A stretch of DNA of 64,000 nt, from the NCBI GenBank assembly GCA_965249185.1, contig CBDFLS010000002.1:1612001-1676000 (forward strand). Direction: 5' to 3'. Made by a program: the position numbers and the translations under genes. The DNA comes from CBDFLS01 sp965249185. GTDB lineage: Bacteria > Chloroflexota > Dehalococcoidia > Lucifugimonadales > Australimonadaceae. Of this stretch, positions 8,868-16,638 are shown one piece after another. Under the pieces are notes generated by a model. That model was not told the DNA's origin, ran no database searches, and saw only the letters and a list, made by a program, of their open reading frames with translations. Numbering within the stretch: the first letter of the stretch is position 1; each line of letters starts with the position of its first letter.

Positions 8868-9641
8868 TCAGTCACGGCCCGTGACGGGAAGCGCTTCTCC
8901 AGCCGGCTCCCTCCTTTTCGGCAGCGCCATAGCCACTACCAGCGCGACCAGTGCCATGGCTGCCACGAAGGCGATTGCAAGCCTTAGGTCGGTTGAGCCG
9001 ATCGCCCCCGCCGTCACGGCCCCCAGCGCGCCGATCCAGAGAAGGCGGCTGTCCGTCGAGACTCGCATGCCCATGTAGCCCAGCGCCTGGCCCACGATGC
9101 GTCCGATGGCGGAGACGCTGGTCCAGAGAAGGCGGCTGCCCGTCGAGACTCGCACCCGCACGTAGCCCAGCGACCGGATTGTCGCACGGACAACGGTGGA
9201 GAGGCCGCGCCATATGCGCGCCGTAGGCCACGCCATAGCGCGACGCAGAGCTAGCAATGTGCCGGCCACCGGAGTCCAAACAGACTTCACAAGGGGCCTC
9301 ATGGCTGTCGCCAGGTAAGCGGTGAGGATCTGAATAGGTTTCCAGCGGAAGATTCCGGCCACACTCCACGTGGCTATCCGCCAGGCAGCTATCAGGCCCA
9401 ATATGCCGCCTGCCGCGAATACATATCTCAGAGCGCCAGGCAGAGTGCGTGTCGCTGCCTCTTCTACCAATCCATGAGACAGCAACCAGCCGATAATGTC
9501 GCCATTTCTCGTCCAGGCCAGGGCACTCATTCCGACGAACAGGAATGCCAACCAGCTTCCCATTCCCGGCCTTGCGATGTGCCCTCGTGTGGATGCTGGC
9601 GGTTCTGAAAAGACGTTTGTGGCCCGTATCTGACTTGTCAT
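8868..9641 (-). CDS. Multi-pass membrane protein with an internal repeat, function unknown
   Basis: 257 aa. Hydrophobic segments are seen at about residues 28-45, 68-90, 200-213 and 222-240, consistent with several membrane passes. Residues about 155-205 hold two copies of a unit reading LGYVRVRVSTGSRLLW and LGYMGMRVSTDSRLLW, joined by VSAIGRIVGQA. It lies 105 bp downstream of the telA-like gene in the same orientation, so the two may have formed an operon. I recognise no family. Confidence 0.6.
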   Translation of the reverse strand: MTSQIRATNVFSEPPASTRGHIARPGMGSWLAFLFVGMSALAWTRNGDIIGWLLSHGLVEEAATRTLPGALRYVFAAGGILGLIAAWRIATWSVAGIFRWKPIQILTAYLATAMRPLVKSVWTPVAGTLLALRRAMAWPTARIWRGLSTVVRATIRSLGYVRVRVSTGSRLLWTSVSAIGRIVGQALGYMGMRVSTDSRLLWIGALGAVTAGAIGSTDLRLAIAFVAAMALVALVVAMALPKRREPAGEALPVTGRD

Positions 9642-9746
9642 TTCCTCCCCCCCGTTTCCAGAAAGGACTTGTGGTGCGCCGCTGCTAGGCTTCGACGGAT
9701 TTGGCGGCGCTTACGCCCTCCGTAAGAAGCCCGTTAACCCTTCCCT

Positions 9747-10490
9747 CTAATCCGGCCGACAGTTGGCGAGCTGCGTTATGTTGTCCTGGGCAGCCTCGAT
9801 GCCTTTCTGCCGCAGCTGGCCCGCGATGGTGAGGGCTTCGACCAGGTCGTTGTGAGCTTGGGTAATTTTCTCGATGGCGATCACGGGATCGCTGTATAGA
9901 TCGCCAATGTCCTCCGTGTGCCGCTTGATGGCCTTGGCGTTGGTGGCGACAAGGTCACCAAGAAACTCGCGTGTTCTCTGAGTCGCTTCCGCTACTTTTT
10001 GCTGTCGGATTAACGCCGACTGAATGGCCAGCCCAACAGTGACCACGTTGGTGGTCAGGGTCAAAGTGCGCTCTATTGATTGGCCGAGCCTCGTGTTGTT
10101 CTGTCGGCTCATCCCGATGCTGACGGAGTACTGGACGTGGACCTCTTCCATGGTCCGCAGGTCCTGAGTTCGCGTGGCAACGTCGTGGAGCGCGCCTTGT
10201 ACCCTGTCGCGTTTCTCTGGATCATTGGTTTCCTCCAGAAGCTCATCTAGACGTCGCACGAGCAGTTCACCAAGGTAGGCATTACGCTGGATCGACAGCT
10301 GCTGTGCCTCGATATCGTCATAGCGCGCGCGGAGTTCGACATTGTCGCGGACGAGCAGCGCTCGACCGTCGCGGAGCTTGGTTTCGATAACCGCCACTTG
10401 GCGTGAAATCGGCTCGTACCGCAGCGCGATCTTGCTCATGGCGCGGGTTACTGGGTTGTGCCGCCCTTTGACGAATGGGAGCATTTCTAA
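9747..10490 (-). pseudogene. TelA-like (toxic anion resistance family) protein, 5' end removed by IS1595 copy 2
   Basis: About 245 residues remain, largely helical, matching the C-terminal two thirds of TelA/KlaA family proteins, which are normally near 380-400 aa. Typical segments are SIGMSRQNNTRLGQSIERTLTLTTNVVTVGLAIQ and FLGDLVATNAKAIKRHT. An ATG at 10484 could serve as a start, but the frame runs straight back into the IS1595 end at 10491, so the N-terminal third has been lost. TelA was named for tellurite resistance and is often linked to Ter-type stress genes; no other ter gene is here. Confidence 0.75.
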
Positions 10491-11335
10491 GGGTAAAGTC
10501 CCGTTTTAGCCACCGGATTAGCTTTGAAGCAGCTTGAACAATGTCTTAACCTGTTCTGGTCCCAACAGACGCCGATGATTGTAGCGCCAGACATACTCAG
10601 CAAGATAGAGGGGCAGCCGTTCTCGGCGGACTCCCCCTTTGGCTGCCAGATGCCGCTTGAGATAACCCCAGAAGCCCTCCAAGCCGTTGACGTGGCTCCC
10701 TTGCCGATCGCTGAACGCCTGGCTGTGGTCCACAAGCCGGTGGACGTAGCCCCCCGCTGCGCCGCCCGTGTAGCTGGTAAAGGTGTCCGAGCAGACGATG
10801 GAGCCACGTTGCACGCGTTGGTGCAGGAGCGGCAGCAGCGTCTTGGCTTCCACGTTAGGTACCACTTGCGCCCACACCAGGCTACCTCGACACAGGATCC
10901 CAAAGACAGCTTGCTTAGTGGTTCCACGGCCCCGCTTCGTGCCCTGAACACGCTTTGCCAGGCGCCTGTTGCGCCAGGAACCTCCCAGGTAGGTCTCGTC
11001 GACCTCCACCACGCCGGAGAAGACATGGGGAACGTCCCGGACCATGGCCTGGCGCACCACGATCAGGGCGCGCAGGACTCGCTTTCGCTCCAGGCGGGCC
11101 TCCTGGGCAATCACCTCGGCACTCTGCCCCAAGACGAACCAGCGCAACAGTCGCCGCCACTCCCCTGGCGACAACCGAAGCGGCAGCGCCCTGGGCACCC
11201 ACTCGTAGTGGCAGGCTGCACAACGACTCTTACCTCGCCGAATGCTCCAGCTCTTGGCGTGTTGACATCGAGGGCACCCAATCTTCCGTCCCATGCCACC
11301 ATTCTCTCACAGGTGGCTGTTTTGGGACTATACCC
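10491..11335 (-). mobile_element. IS1595-family element, copy 2
   Basis: 845 bp with terminal inverted repeats (GGGTAAAGTCCCGTTTTAGCC / GGGTATAGTCCCAAAACAGCC, imperfect). The left flank is the truncated telA-like gene; the right flank is a 313-bp piece of an IS1380-like element. The flanks do not share a target duplication, which suggests deletion or recombination at the copy rather than a simple insertion. Confidence 0.88.
10518..11294 (-). CDS. IS1595-family transposase (ISXO2-like DDE domain)
   Basis: 258 aa, intact. The N-terminal zinc ribbon is CPRCQH...CAACHYEW. The catalytic part has VVEVDETYLGG (Asp), VCSDTFTSYTG (Asp) and a C-terminal block NGLEGFWGYLKRRLA-like (Glu/Asn position) followed by YLAEYVWRYNHR, all standard for the IS1595 group. 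Starts with ATG at 11294. This and the copy at 60925 could supply transposase in trans for the frameshifted copy 1. Confidence 0.9.
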   Translation of the reverse strand: MGRKIGCPRCQHAKSWSIRRGKSRCAACHYEWVPRALPLRLSPGEWRRLLRWFVLGQSAEVIAQEARLERKRVLRALIVVRQAMVRDVPHVFSGVVEVDETYLGGSWRNRRLAKRVQGTKRGRGTTKQAVFGILCRGSLVWAQVVPNVEAKTLLPLLHQRVQRGSIVCSDTFTSYTGGAAGGYVHRLVDHSQAFSDRQGSHVNGLEGFWGYLKRHLAAKGGVRRERLPLYLAEYVWRYNHRRLLGPEQVKTLFKLLQS

Positions 11336-11648
11336 TATAATCGTTGGCTGTCTCTGTGAGCCCCAGAGCGGCATCAAGCTCGCGGCATGCCAGGAGTCCG
11401 GCGTCCGAGGTGATGGTAGCGCCACGAAAATCCAGGCGGACTCTGCGGTCGAATTGGAGCTTCAAAGGGGTGTCGGAGCTTTCACCCATTGGGTGCCTCC
11501 AGCGAGATTGCGGTATCCAGAACTAGACCCGCTAGCTCGGCCAGTCTAGCACCCACACTGCCCATAATGCCCAGGTAGGCGGCTCAAATAGGCAGCACTC
11601 TTACCGGATTACGACGCACCCACGCGGCTGATCTGGGAAATGTGGGCT
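11336..11648 (-). mobile_element. IS1380-like element, 5' end fragment (inverted)
   Basis: Reverse-complement match to the left terminus, leader and first ~50 codons of the IS1380-like element at 2700-4213 (LDFRGATITSDAGLLACRELD, start codon near 11493). It ends with the same AGCCCACAT terminus at 11648. The rest of the element has been removed at the junction with IS1595 copy 2. Confidence 0.85.
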
Positions 11649-11649
11649 T

Positions 11650-11847
11650 ACTTCTCCAGTAGTGGTGATGGAGCGGCTAGCGATTGGAGCCATCGAGTTC
11701 TGGGAGGTCACCTTCAGCCTTGGTGTGCTGGCGCTCTCGATAATCGCGGCGATGTACATGATGATCCGCGTCTTTCGCACCTACCTGCTCTCGTACGGCA
11801 AACGCCCGGGTCTCCTGGAGGTGCTGCGAACGCTCGCTAGGTCGTAG
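11650..11847 (+). pseudogene. ABC-2 type transporter permease, C-terminal remnant
   Basis: About 65 codons, open back to the IS1380 fragment. One long membrane segment is followed by a tail reading MIRVFRTYLLSYGKRPGLLEVLRTL. The sequence R(V/I)FR..LL.YGKRP..(K/L)E is the usual C-terminus of ABC-2 export permeases of the NatB type. The 5' part of the gene is gone, evidently through the IS insertion at 11648. Confidence 0.6.
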
Positions 11848-11901
11848 AGTGTTGCGCTAACCCCTGCGGCAGCCACTTCGTCCCGACTGGACCCTTTCCC
11901 T

Positions 11902-12430
11902 TTAGGCTTCACCTTGCACAGTTATGACTACATTTCCCTTTTTGTGTCCTTTTTCGGCATACGTGTGAGCCTCGGCAATTTGTTCCAACGGATAGCGTCT
12001 ATCTATGACCGATTTTATCTCTCCCGCCTCAATAAGCCCTTTGAGGAAAATTAAATCTTCAGTCTTTCCGCTTGCTGTCCCACCTATTAGTTTCTTGCTG
12101 CTTGTCATTGAAGTCCATCGCATTCGAACACTTAGCGCCGGCGCAGCGACAGTTTGAAGATAGAATCCTTCTTTCTTTAGCGATCTCATACAACCTGAAA
12201 ATGAACTCTTGCCTACCGCGTCAAAAACAACATTATAGGGATCACCGCTTTCGGTGAAATCCTCTTTAGTGTAATCAATTACCTTGTCGGCTCCCAGAGA
12301 TTTCACCAGCTCTAAATTCGAGGTACTGCATACCCCGGTAACTTCCGCACCAAAGTACTTGGCAAGCTGCACCGCAAAAGTACCTACACTTCCAGAAGCG
12401 CCATAGAACAGTACACGTAGGCCCACCAGA
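11902..12430 (-). pseudogene. NAD(P)H:quinone oxidoreductase-like alcohol dehydrogenase, C-terminal remnant
   Basis: The C-terminal ~175 residues of a medium-chain dehydrogenase of the quinone-reductase branch. The nucleotide-binding motif VLFYGASGSVGTFAVQLAKYFG is followed by GADKVIDYTKEDFT, YNVVFDAVG and the C-terminal PLEQIAEAHTYAEKGHKKGNVVI. Upstream of about 12430 the same frame stays open to 12711 but no longer matches the family: the ~120-residue catalytic N-domain is absent and a 57-bp palindrome (12484-12540) lies in its place. Hence a truncated gene, although a fusion ORF remains. Confidence 0.75.
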
Positions 12431-12808
12431 CGGGGCGAAAGACAGAACTGGCTCGACCACATACGGCTCGTTCGGGGGCGTTGGCTGAGTGCACTCGACG
12501 GTCGCAGTTCCTTCCGCGACCGTAATTGAGTGCACTCAGCGAATGTACGAGCGATTATCATTCTCCGAAAGTCCCTATTGCCAATACATCCTTGAGCACG
12601 TAAACGTAGTCGAATATTCGCCTTGCGTTCATTGTCACCAGCTGCCCACATGTGTCGTTTGTGCATTCTTGCAGCCGCGCTGTGTCCTATTCCCCAGCCA
12701 AGCCCCATCAAGGGCGAGAACCATGCACGGTTATAGACAACGGGTTCACAAGTGACTGCGGCTCAGAGCCTTGGTCGGCCAAGGACTGCTCCCGAGGATT
12801 CGGGCTTG
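12431..12808. other. 378-bp junction DNA without a recognised gene
   Basis: Lies between the truncated alcohol dehydrogenase and the phosphopantetheinyl transferase. It holds the palindrome at 12484-12540 and an open frame that continues from the dehydrogenase, but I see no family signature in it. Confidence 0.3.
12484..12540. repeat. 57-bp interrupted palindrome
   Basis: Arms GCTGAGTGCACTC (12484-12496) and GAGTGCACTCAGC (12528-12540) are perfect complements. An inner pair ACGGTCGC / GCGACCGT forms a second stem around a short loop, so the whole could fold as one long hairpin. It sits where the alcohol dehydrogenase lost its 5' half. It lacks integron attC signatures; a small non-autonomous element or its scar is possible. 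Confidence 0.6.
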
Positions 12809-13516
12809 CTAGTGAAGGGCTGGAGTCAAACGAGGAGACAGGAGGGGCAATTGGAGGACAGCGACGGTATGAACGTGATTGGCCGATACGGTGAACTTGC
12901 CATATATGTTGCGGATAATTCCATTTGGTTCTTCGGCCTTTGGGGACCTTGGTTGCGCGCTAAAGCAGGAGGACTCACGATCAACGGTAACTTCGATATC
13001 AAGGAAGTTTAGCGGGCGGTGGGTCAATGGATACCAGGCCTTGTAGATAGCCTCCTTTGCACTAAATAGCAGCACTGCCAAAGAACCTAACCCAGAGTCA
13101 TCTAACCTATTGAGTTCCTCGGGAAGGCCCACGATTGAGTTCACCTTATCACTCAGCGGTGCATTCACCTCTGAGTCAATGCCTACCCCGGCGAAGTCGG
13201 AGACACGAGCGACCGCAGCGGCACAGTATCCATCGCAATGTGTGACGCTACCAACTATCCCATCAGGCCAGACTGGCTCTCTTGATGGGCCGGCTAGAAC
13301 GGGGAAGTTAATGATACCCAGAGTTGCCAAGGCTAGCCTAGCGCAGGTTCGGCCCGCAGCAAACTCTCGATACCTCTTCTCGACGGCGTGTACGACTAAC
13401 AGCTCCTCTTCTTCATGAAGCCAATACTCACCCCATCCAGGGTTGGCATCAACGTAACTGAGTTGGTCGGGCAGTAATAATGTCATCAGCCCTGATCTGT
13501 TCGGCAGTGGATTCAT
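12809..13516 (-). CDS. 4'-phosphopantetheinyl transferase (EntD/Sfp-type)
   Basis: 235 aa from the ATG at 13516 (AGAAGG 6 nt upstream); a further ATG at 13570 lacks such a site. Family hallmarks: WPDGIVGSVTHCDGYCAAAVA, then GVGIDSE (Mg-binding Asp/Glu) and FSAKEAIYKAWYPLT (conserved K-E-A..K). These enzymes move the phosphopantetheine arm from CoA to carrier proteins of polyketide, non-ribosomal peptide or fatty acid synthases. The neighbouring SbnB/ornithine cyclodeaminase-like remnant would fit a decayed secondary-metabolite locus, but no synthase is in the window. Confidence 0.85.
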   Translation of the reverse strand: MNPLPNRSGLMTLLLPDQLSYVDANPGWGEYWLHEEEELLVVHAVEKRYREFAAGRTCARLALATLGIINFPVLAGPSREPVWPDGIVGSVTHCDGYCAAAVARVSDFAGVGIDSEVNAPLSDKVNSIVGLPEELNRLDDSGLGSLAVLLFSAKEAIYKAWYPLTHRPLNFLDIEVTVDRESSCFSAQPRSPKAEEPNGIIRNIYGKFTVSANHVHTVAVLQLPLLSPRLTPALH

Positions 13517-13663
13517 CAGGTACCTTCTGACAGGCTCGAATGTGAGGAGACCCCCGTGACCCGATTGCACACGTCTGGATCGCGGCTTTCGAAAGCGCCG
13601 ATCAGATCAGTCTCCAACCAATCCGCCAAGGTGTGGGATTGAACTATGCCCCACACCAGCTGC

Positions 13664-14158
13664 TCAAGAGGTTGTTGGCTGTCCTGGAGCAGCCAAGGAG
13701 CGGCGTATGTCCCACTCATGGTGCATTACGTCGTGAGCTATACTCTGCACAATGTCGGACAGCGTCTGTAGACCTCGCTCCGGGTGATCGAATGTTAATT
13801 CCTGGTCAGCTGCATGAGAGAGCGCCCACAGGGTAGTCCGCACCGGTATAAGCTCGTATCGGCGAACTGACGCAAGGGCGTCCGGGTCGTAGGGCTCTAT
13901 ACGCATCTGCTCTCCAGTAACCGCGCTCCACAAGCGCTCAGCCCCTATCCAAAGGTTATCGGCAACATGGCACACGTACGACCCTACAGACCAGGTTAGG
14001 CTAGGATGCCGCACCGTGCCATCTTGACCATCCAGTAGCTTATTATACCGCCTTGGCGCATCGGCGATTAAGGCCGCTCCAGTGTCCAATGACATCGACC
14101 AATCGAACTCACATTCTCTGCAGGGGTCCCCATAAACCTTGATTCCCCACGTGCTCAT
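13664..14158 (-). CDS. DinB-like / mycothiol-dependent isomerase-like helix-bundle protein
   Basis: 164 aa from the ATG at 14158, chosen because AAGGAGG lies 7 nt upstream. The sequence has the features of the DinB superfamily: TWSVGSYVCHVADNLWIGAERL (first metal His in C-H-V-A-D) and a late DVMHHEWDIRR helix with paired His. These four-helix bundles bind a metal and in several branches use a low-molecular-weight thiol cofactor. Same orientation as the phosphopantetheinyl transferase. Substrate unknown. Confidence 0.65.
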   Translation of the reverse strand: MSTWGIKVYGDPCRECEFDWSMSLDTGAALIADAPRRYNKLLDGQDGTVRHPSLTWSVGSYVCHVADNLWIGAERLWSAVTGEQMRIEPYDPDALASVRRYELIPVRTTLWALSHAADQELTFDHPERGLQTLSDIVQSIAHDVMHHEWDIRRSLAAPGQPTTS

Positions 14159-14374
14159 CGTAGTGCCTCCTTGGAAGTGAATGGCTTCAATGCCCTGAAC
14201 AGATCGCACACTGTACACTGTCTCAGTCAATTTGCTAAGCTCATTGCCCTACGCTCAGCTTCCTCGTTTTCTGAGATTAACTCTGTTATGGATCGCTATC
14301 CACGATTTGTGTGTCGGAACTTCGTGGTTAGTTCACTCAGAGTTGGCGCTCACTGCGACTTCCCCGGGCGAGAC

Positions 14375-14725
14375 TTAGATTTCAGTCTCTGCAAGGATCG
14401 CCCTAGCTAAGGCTAGATCCTCAATGGCCACCCCGAATGGACGAAAGACGGCTATGTCTTGTTGCCTTCGCTGGCCAAACTCCGGCAGCATCAACACCCT
14501 GCCAAGTTCAGCATTCACCCTCCGGGTGCCCACGCTTCGGCTAGCGTCCGGCCCTACTACCACCCTCTGGGCTGCCATTCGGCCCAGGAGCCTTTGTTAG
14601 TCGATGATACCAGCCCCCAATCGACGAAGAGGAGAGGCGCTTTAAGAAGCACTTCTTCTGTAACATCGTCTAGAGAAACGTTGATGACGAGAGCGCCCCT
14701 CTCTAACTACTCCCAGAGGTAACCC
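14375..14725 (-). pseudogene. Ornithine cyclodeaminase / SbnB-like protein, frameshifted C-terminal remnant
   Basis: Reading leftward from about 14725, RGALVINVSLDDVTEEVLL then LLFVDWGLVSSTNK match the NAD-binding part of the ornithine cyclodeaminase/mu-crystallin family. A frameshift follows, and LLGRMAAQRVVVGPD, then IAVFRPFGVAIEDLALARAI (the C-terminal signature) continue in the next frame to the stop at 14375. The 5' end is cut by the IS3 element at 14751. The VSLDDV and PFG..I.DLA wording is close to SbnB-type enzymes of siderophore and diaminopropionate synthesis, but the fragment is too short to decide. Confidence 0.6.
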
Positions 14726-14812
14726 CAGCTACATCGATCTGGTCAAAGACTGAGATAGGATGGGAAAAACGGACACCAAAGTCGGATAAGATAGAGCGAC
14801 GGAGGTGTCAGT

Positions 14813-15130
14813 ATGAAAGGTGTCCCTCAAGGAAGATACACGAGGGAATTCCGCCAGGAAGCAGTGAAGCTGGTAACGGAAGAGAGGCTATCATTGCCGG
14901 AGGCAGCCCGCCGGTTGTCCCTGGCGCCATCGACGTTAGGGTACTGGGTGAAGGCACAAAGGGCCGGCAAACTGGGAGATGTCGGCAAGACGTACAGGCC
15001 CTTGACTGAAGTAGAGATGGATTTGGCCCGGACTAAGAAGGAACTGGCGGAAGTGAAGATGGAGCGGGACATACTAAAAAAAGCGGCCGCGTACTTTGCC
15101 AAGGAGTCGCTGCCCGGTACGCGGCGATGA
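14813..15130 (+). CDS. IS3-family transposase OrfA
   Basis: 105 aa. The N-terminal helix-turn-helix (TREFRQEAVKLVTEE...LPEAARRLSLAPSTLGYWVK) binds the ends; a C-terminal leucine-rich coiled coil is followed by the tail DILKKAAAYFAKE. Good start: GGAGG at 14800-14804, 8 nt before the ATG. The seven-A run at 15076-15082 is read in frame as CTA AAA AAA and is a likely -1 slip site; from there the orfB frame is open without a stop, so an OrfAB fusion can be made. The OrfA stop overlaps the OrfB start. Confidence 0.92.
   Translation: MKGVPQGRYTREFRQEAVKLVTEERLSLPEAARRLSLAPSTLGYWVKAQRAGKLGDVGKTYRPLTEVEMDLARTKKELAEVKMERDILKKAAAYFAKESLPGTRR
15076..15082 (+). promoter_or_regulatory. A7 slippery site for -1 programmed frameshift in IS3 copy A
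   Basis: Seven consecutive A. Codon phase places two AAA codons in the P and A sites. After a one-base backward slip the frame of orfB is open from 15082 through the orfB ATG at 15127, as expected for OrfAB production in IS3 elements. Confidence 0.65.
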
Positions 15131-15987
15131 ATGAGTTGCGGCTCAAGTATCCAGTCCGGATGATGCGACGGATTATGAATGTATCGGCCAGCGGCTACTA
15201 TGCGTGGGTGGACCGGCCGCTGTCCAAGCGGGCACAGGAGGAAGTGCGGCTGGAGCTGGAGATAATGGCGGCCCACCAGCGGAATAGACAGACCTATGGC
15301 CCGGAACGGTTACAGCGCGATCTGGCGGAGCATGGCGTTCGGGTGGGTGTTTGCCGGATCAAGCGGATCCGGCAAAAGCTCGGCATACGCTGTAAACAGA
15401 AGAGGAGATTCAAGACTACCACTAACTCCGCGCACAGACTGCCAGTTGCGGATAACTTGTTGGGCCAGCAGTTCAAGGTCAGTCAGCCCAACGCCGTGTG
15501 GGTGAGTGACATCACCTATATACCGACTGATGAAGGCTGGCTATACCTGGCGGGCCACAAGGACCTGTTCACCGGAGAGCTCGTGGGCTATGCCATGGGA
15601 GAGCGGATGACCAGGAATCTGGTTAGTCAGTCTCTATTCCGGGCGCTGAGAGCCAAACGCCCCGCGAGGGGACTGATGCATCACTCTGACCGGGGCTCTC
15701 AGTATTGCTCCCAGGAGTACAGAAATCTTATGGAGCGCTCTGGCCTGAGATCATCCATGAGCGGGAAAGGGAACTGTTTTGATAATGCGCCGATGGAGAG
15801 CTTCTGGGGAACACTCAAGCAGGAGCTAGTCCATCACCGTCATTATCGAAGTAGACAGGAAGCAATTCGAGATATTACAGAATATATCGAGATCTTCTAT
15901 AACAGGCAGCGCCGCCAGGCCAGGCTGGGATTCCTGTCACCTGCGGCCTTTCAACAAAGATTCTATGCAGGATTACTCGCAGCTTGA
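15127..15987 (+). CDS. IS3-family transposase OrfB (integrase core)
   Basis: 286 aa. HTH_21-like N-terminus (SASGYYAWVDRPLS...), then the rve integrase core. VWVSDITYIPTDEGWLYLA holds the first Asp, LMHHSDRGSQYCSQEY the second, and NAPMESFWGTLKQEL the Glu; the C-terminal YIEIFYNRQRRQARLGF is typical. The DDE triad is complete. Translation is probably mainly as the OrfAB fusion. Confidence 0.93.
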   Translation: MNELRLKYPVRMMRRIMNVSASGYYAWVDRPLSKRAQEEVRLELEIMAAHQRNRQTYGPERLQRDLAEHGVRVGVCRIKRIRQKLGIRCKQKRRFKTTTNSAHRLPVADNLLGQQFKVSQPNAVWVSDITYIPTDEGWLYLAGHKDLFTGELVGYAMGERMTRNLVSQSLFRALRAKRPARGLMHHSDRGSQYCSQEYRNLMERSGLRSSMSGKGNCFDNAPMESFWGTLKQELVHHRHYRSRQEAIRDITEYIEIFYNRQRRQARLGFLSPAAFQQRFYAGLLAA

Positions 15988-16021
15988 AAGGTTTGGTGTC
16001 CACTATTGCCATCCGACCCCA

Positions 16022-16489
16022 ATTTTCACTACCACCAAAACTCCAAAGAGTAAGCGTCTGGTAGCCTTAGTGCCGGCGACGACCCTACTGCTCCGAGCAC
16101 ACCGAGAACGTCAAGAAGCCGATAGCGCCCAGTTTGGGCAGCCACTTGGTCCAGCTAGTCTAGTCCTGGGCCACCCGGACGGTAGTCCGCTCACACCTAA
16201 TTCTATGACTCAGGCATGGACCCGCCTAGCAAGGCGGCTCGGCCTATCGCACGTCCGCCTGTATGATCTCCGACACACGCACGCCACGCTAATGCTCAAG
16301 CAGGGGGTCCATCCGAAAATCGTGAGTGAACGCCTTGGCCACGCCAGTATCGCGATCACCTTCGATACGTATTCTCACGTACTGCCCGGCCTCCAAGAAG
16401 AGGCTGCTCTTCGCTTCGCCGACGCCCTCGAAGGGGAAAAACCCTTACCGACAGCATCACCGCCAGATCAAGCCGTGACCATTCTGTGA
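16022..16489 (+). pseudogene. Tyrosine recombinase (integrase), C-terminal half of an older element
   Basis: About 155 codons with the catalytic C-domain: LYDLRHTHATLML (second Arg region), ERLGHASIAITFDTYSHVLPG (His and nucleophile Tyr). The N-terminal half, including the first catalytic Arg, has been removed by IS3 copy A. The gene points toward the prophage left attachment site 73 bp away, the position of an integrase in an element that used the same tRNA-Cys site. It is not part of the present prophage, whose own integrase is at 16639. Confidence 0.8.
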
Positions 16490-16503
16490 CCATTGATGAG
16501 AAA

Positions 16504-16534
16504 TGGCCCCTTCGCCTAGAGCCAGCGGGGGCCA
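16504..16534 (+). terminator. Hairpin downstream of the integrase remnant
   Basis: TGGCCCC (16504-16510) pairs with GGGGCCA (16528-16534) across a 17-nt loop. No T run follows, so it is at best a weak terminator or part of the attachment-site arm region. Confidence 0.3.
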
Positions 16535-16561
16535 ATTCACTCATAGATTCCACTAAAACAG

Positions 16562-16581
16562 TGGAGGCGACGGGCGGATTC
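16562..16581. other. Prophage left attachment site (attL core)
   Basis: tggaggcgacgggcggattc is identical to 54360-54379, which is the 3' end (CCA, acceptor and T-arm side) of the tRNA-Cys gene. Sequence diverges immediately after the 20 bp. The prophage integrase begins 58 bp inside. Confidence 0.88.
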
Positions 16582-16638
16582 TAAACTACCCAGTTGTGGG
16601 CGGGTGTGGGAGTGTGTGGAGATAGCTATTTGTAGCTA

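Larger units (their letters stand above)
14751..16021 (+). mobile_element. IS3-family element, copy A (complete)
   Basis: 1271 bp. The ends were set by comparison with the inverted copy at 58196-59466 (also 1271 bp). They start TGAGATAGGATGGG and end CCATCCGACCCCA, i.e. the TG..CA termini of IS3 elements, with imperfect inverted repeats including GGACACCAAA. It lies between a broken ornithine cyclodeaminase-like gene and a broken integrase gene, so it has split host or element DNA on both sides. Confidence 0.92.

Noticed and set aside
10524..11549. 341-codon plus-strand ORF across IS1595 copy 2
   Set aside because: It is the antisense of the intact transposase plus IS1380 leader; equivalent antisense ORFs appear in copies 1 and 3. 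No family features.
12431..12711. N-terminal extension of the alcohol dehydrogenase frame
   Set aside because: Open frame but no similarity to the dehydrogenase family and runs through a palindrome; considered junction DNA.
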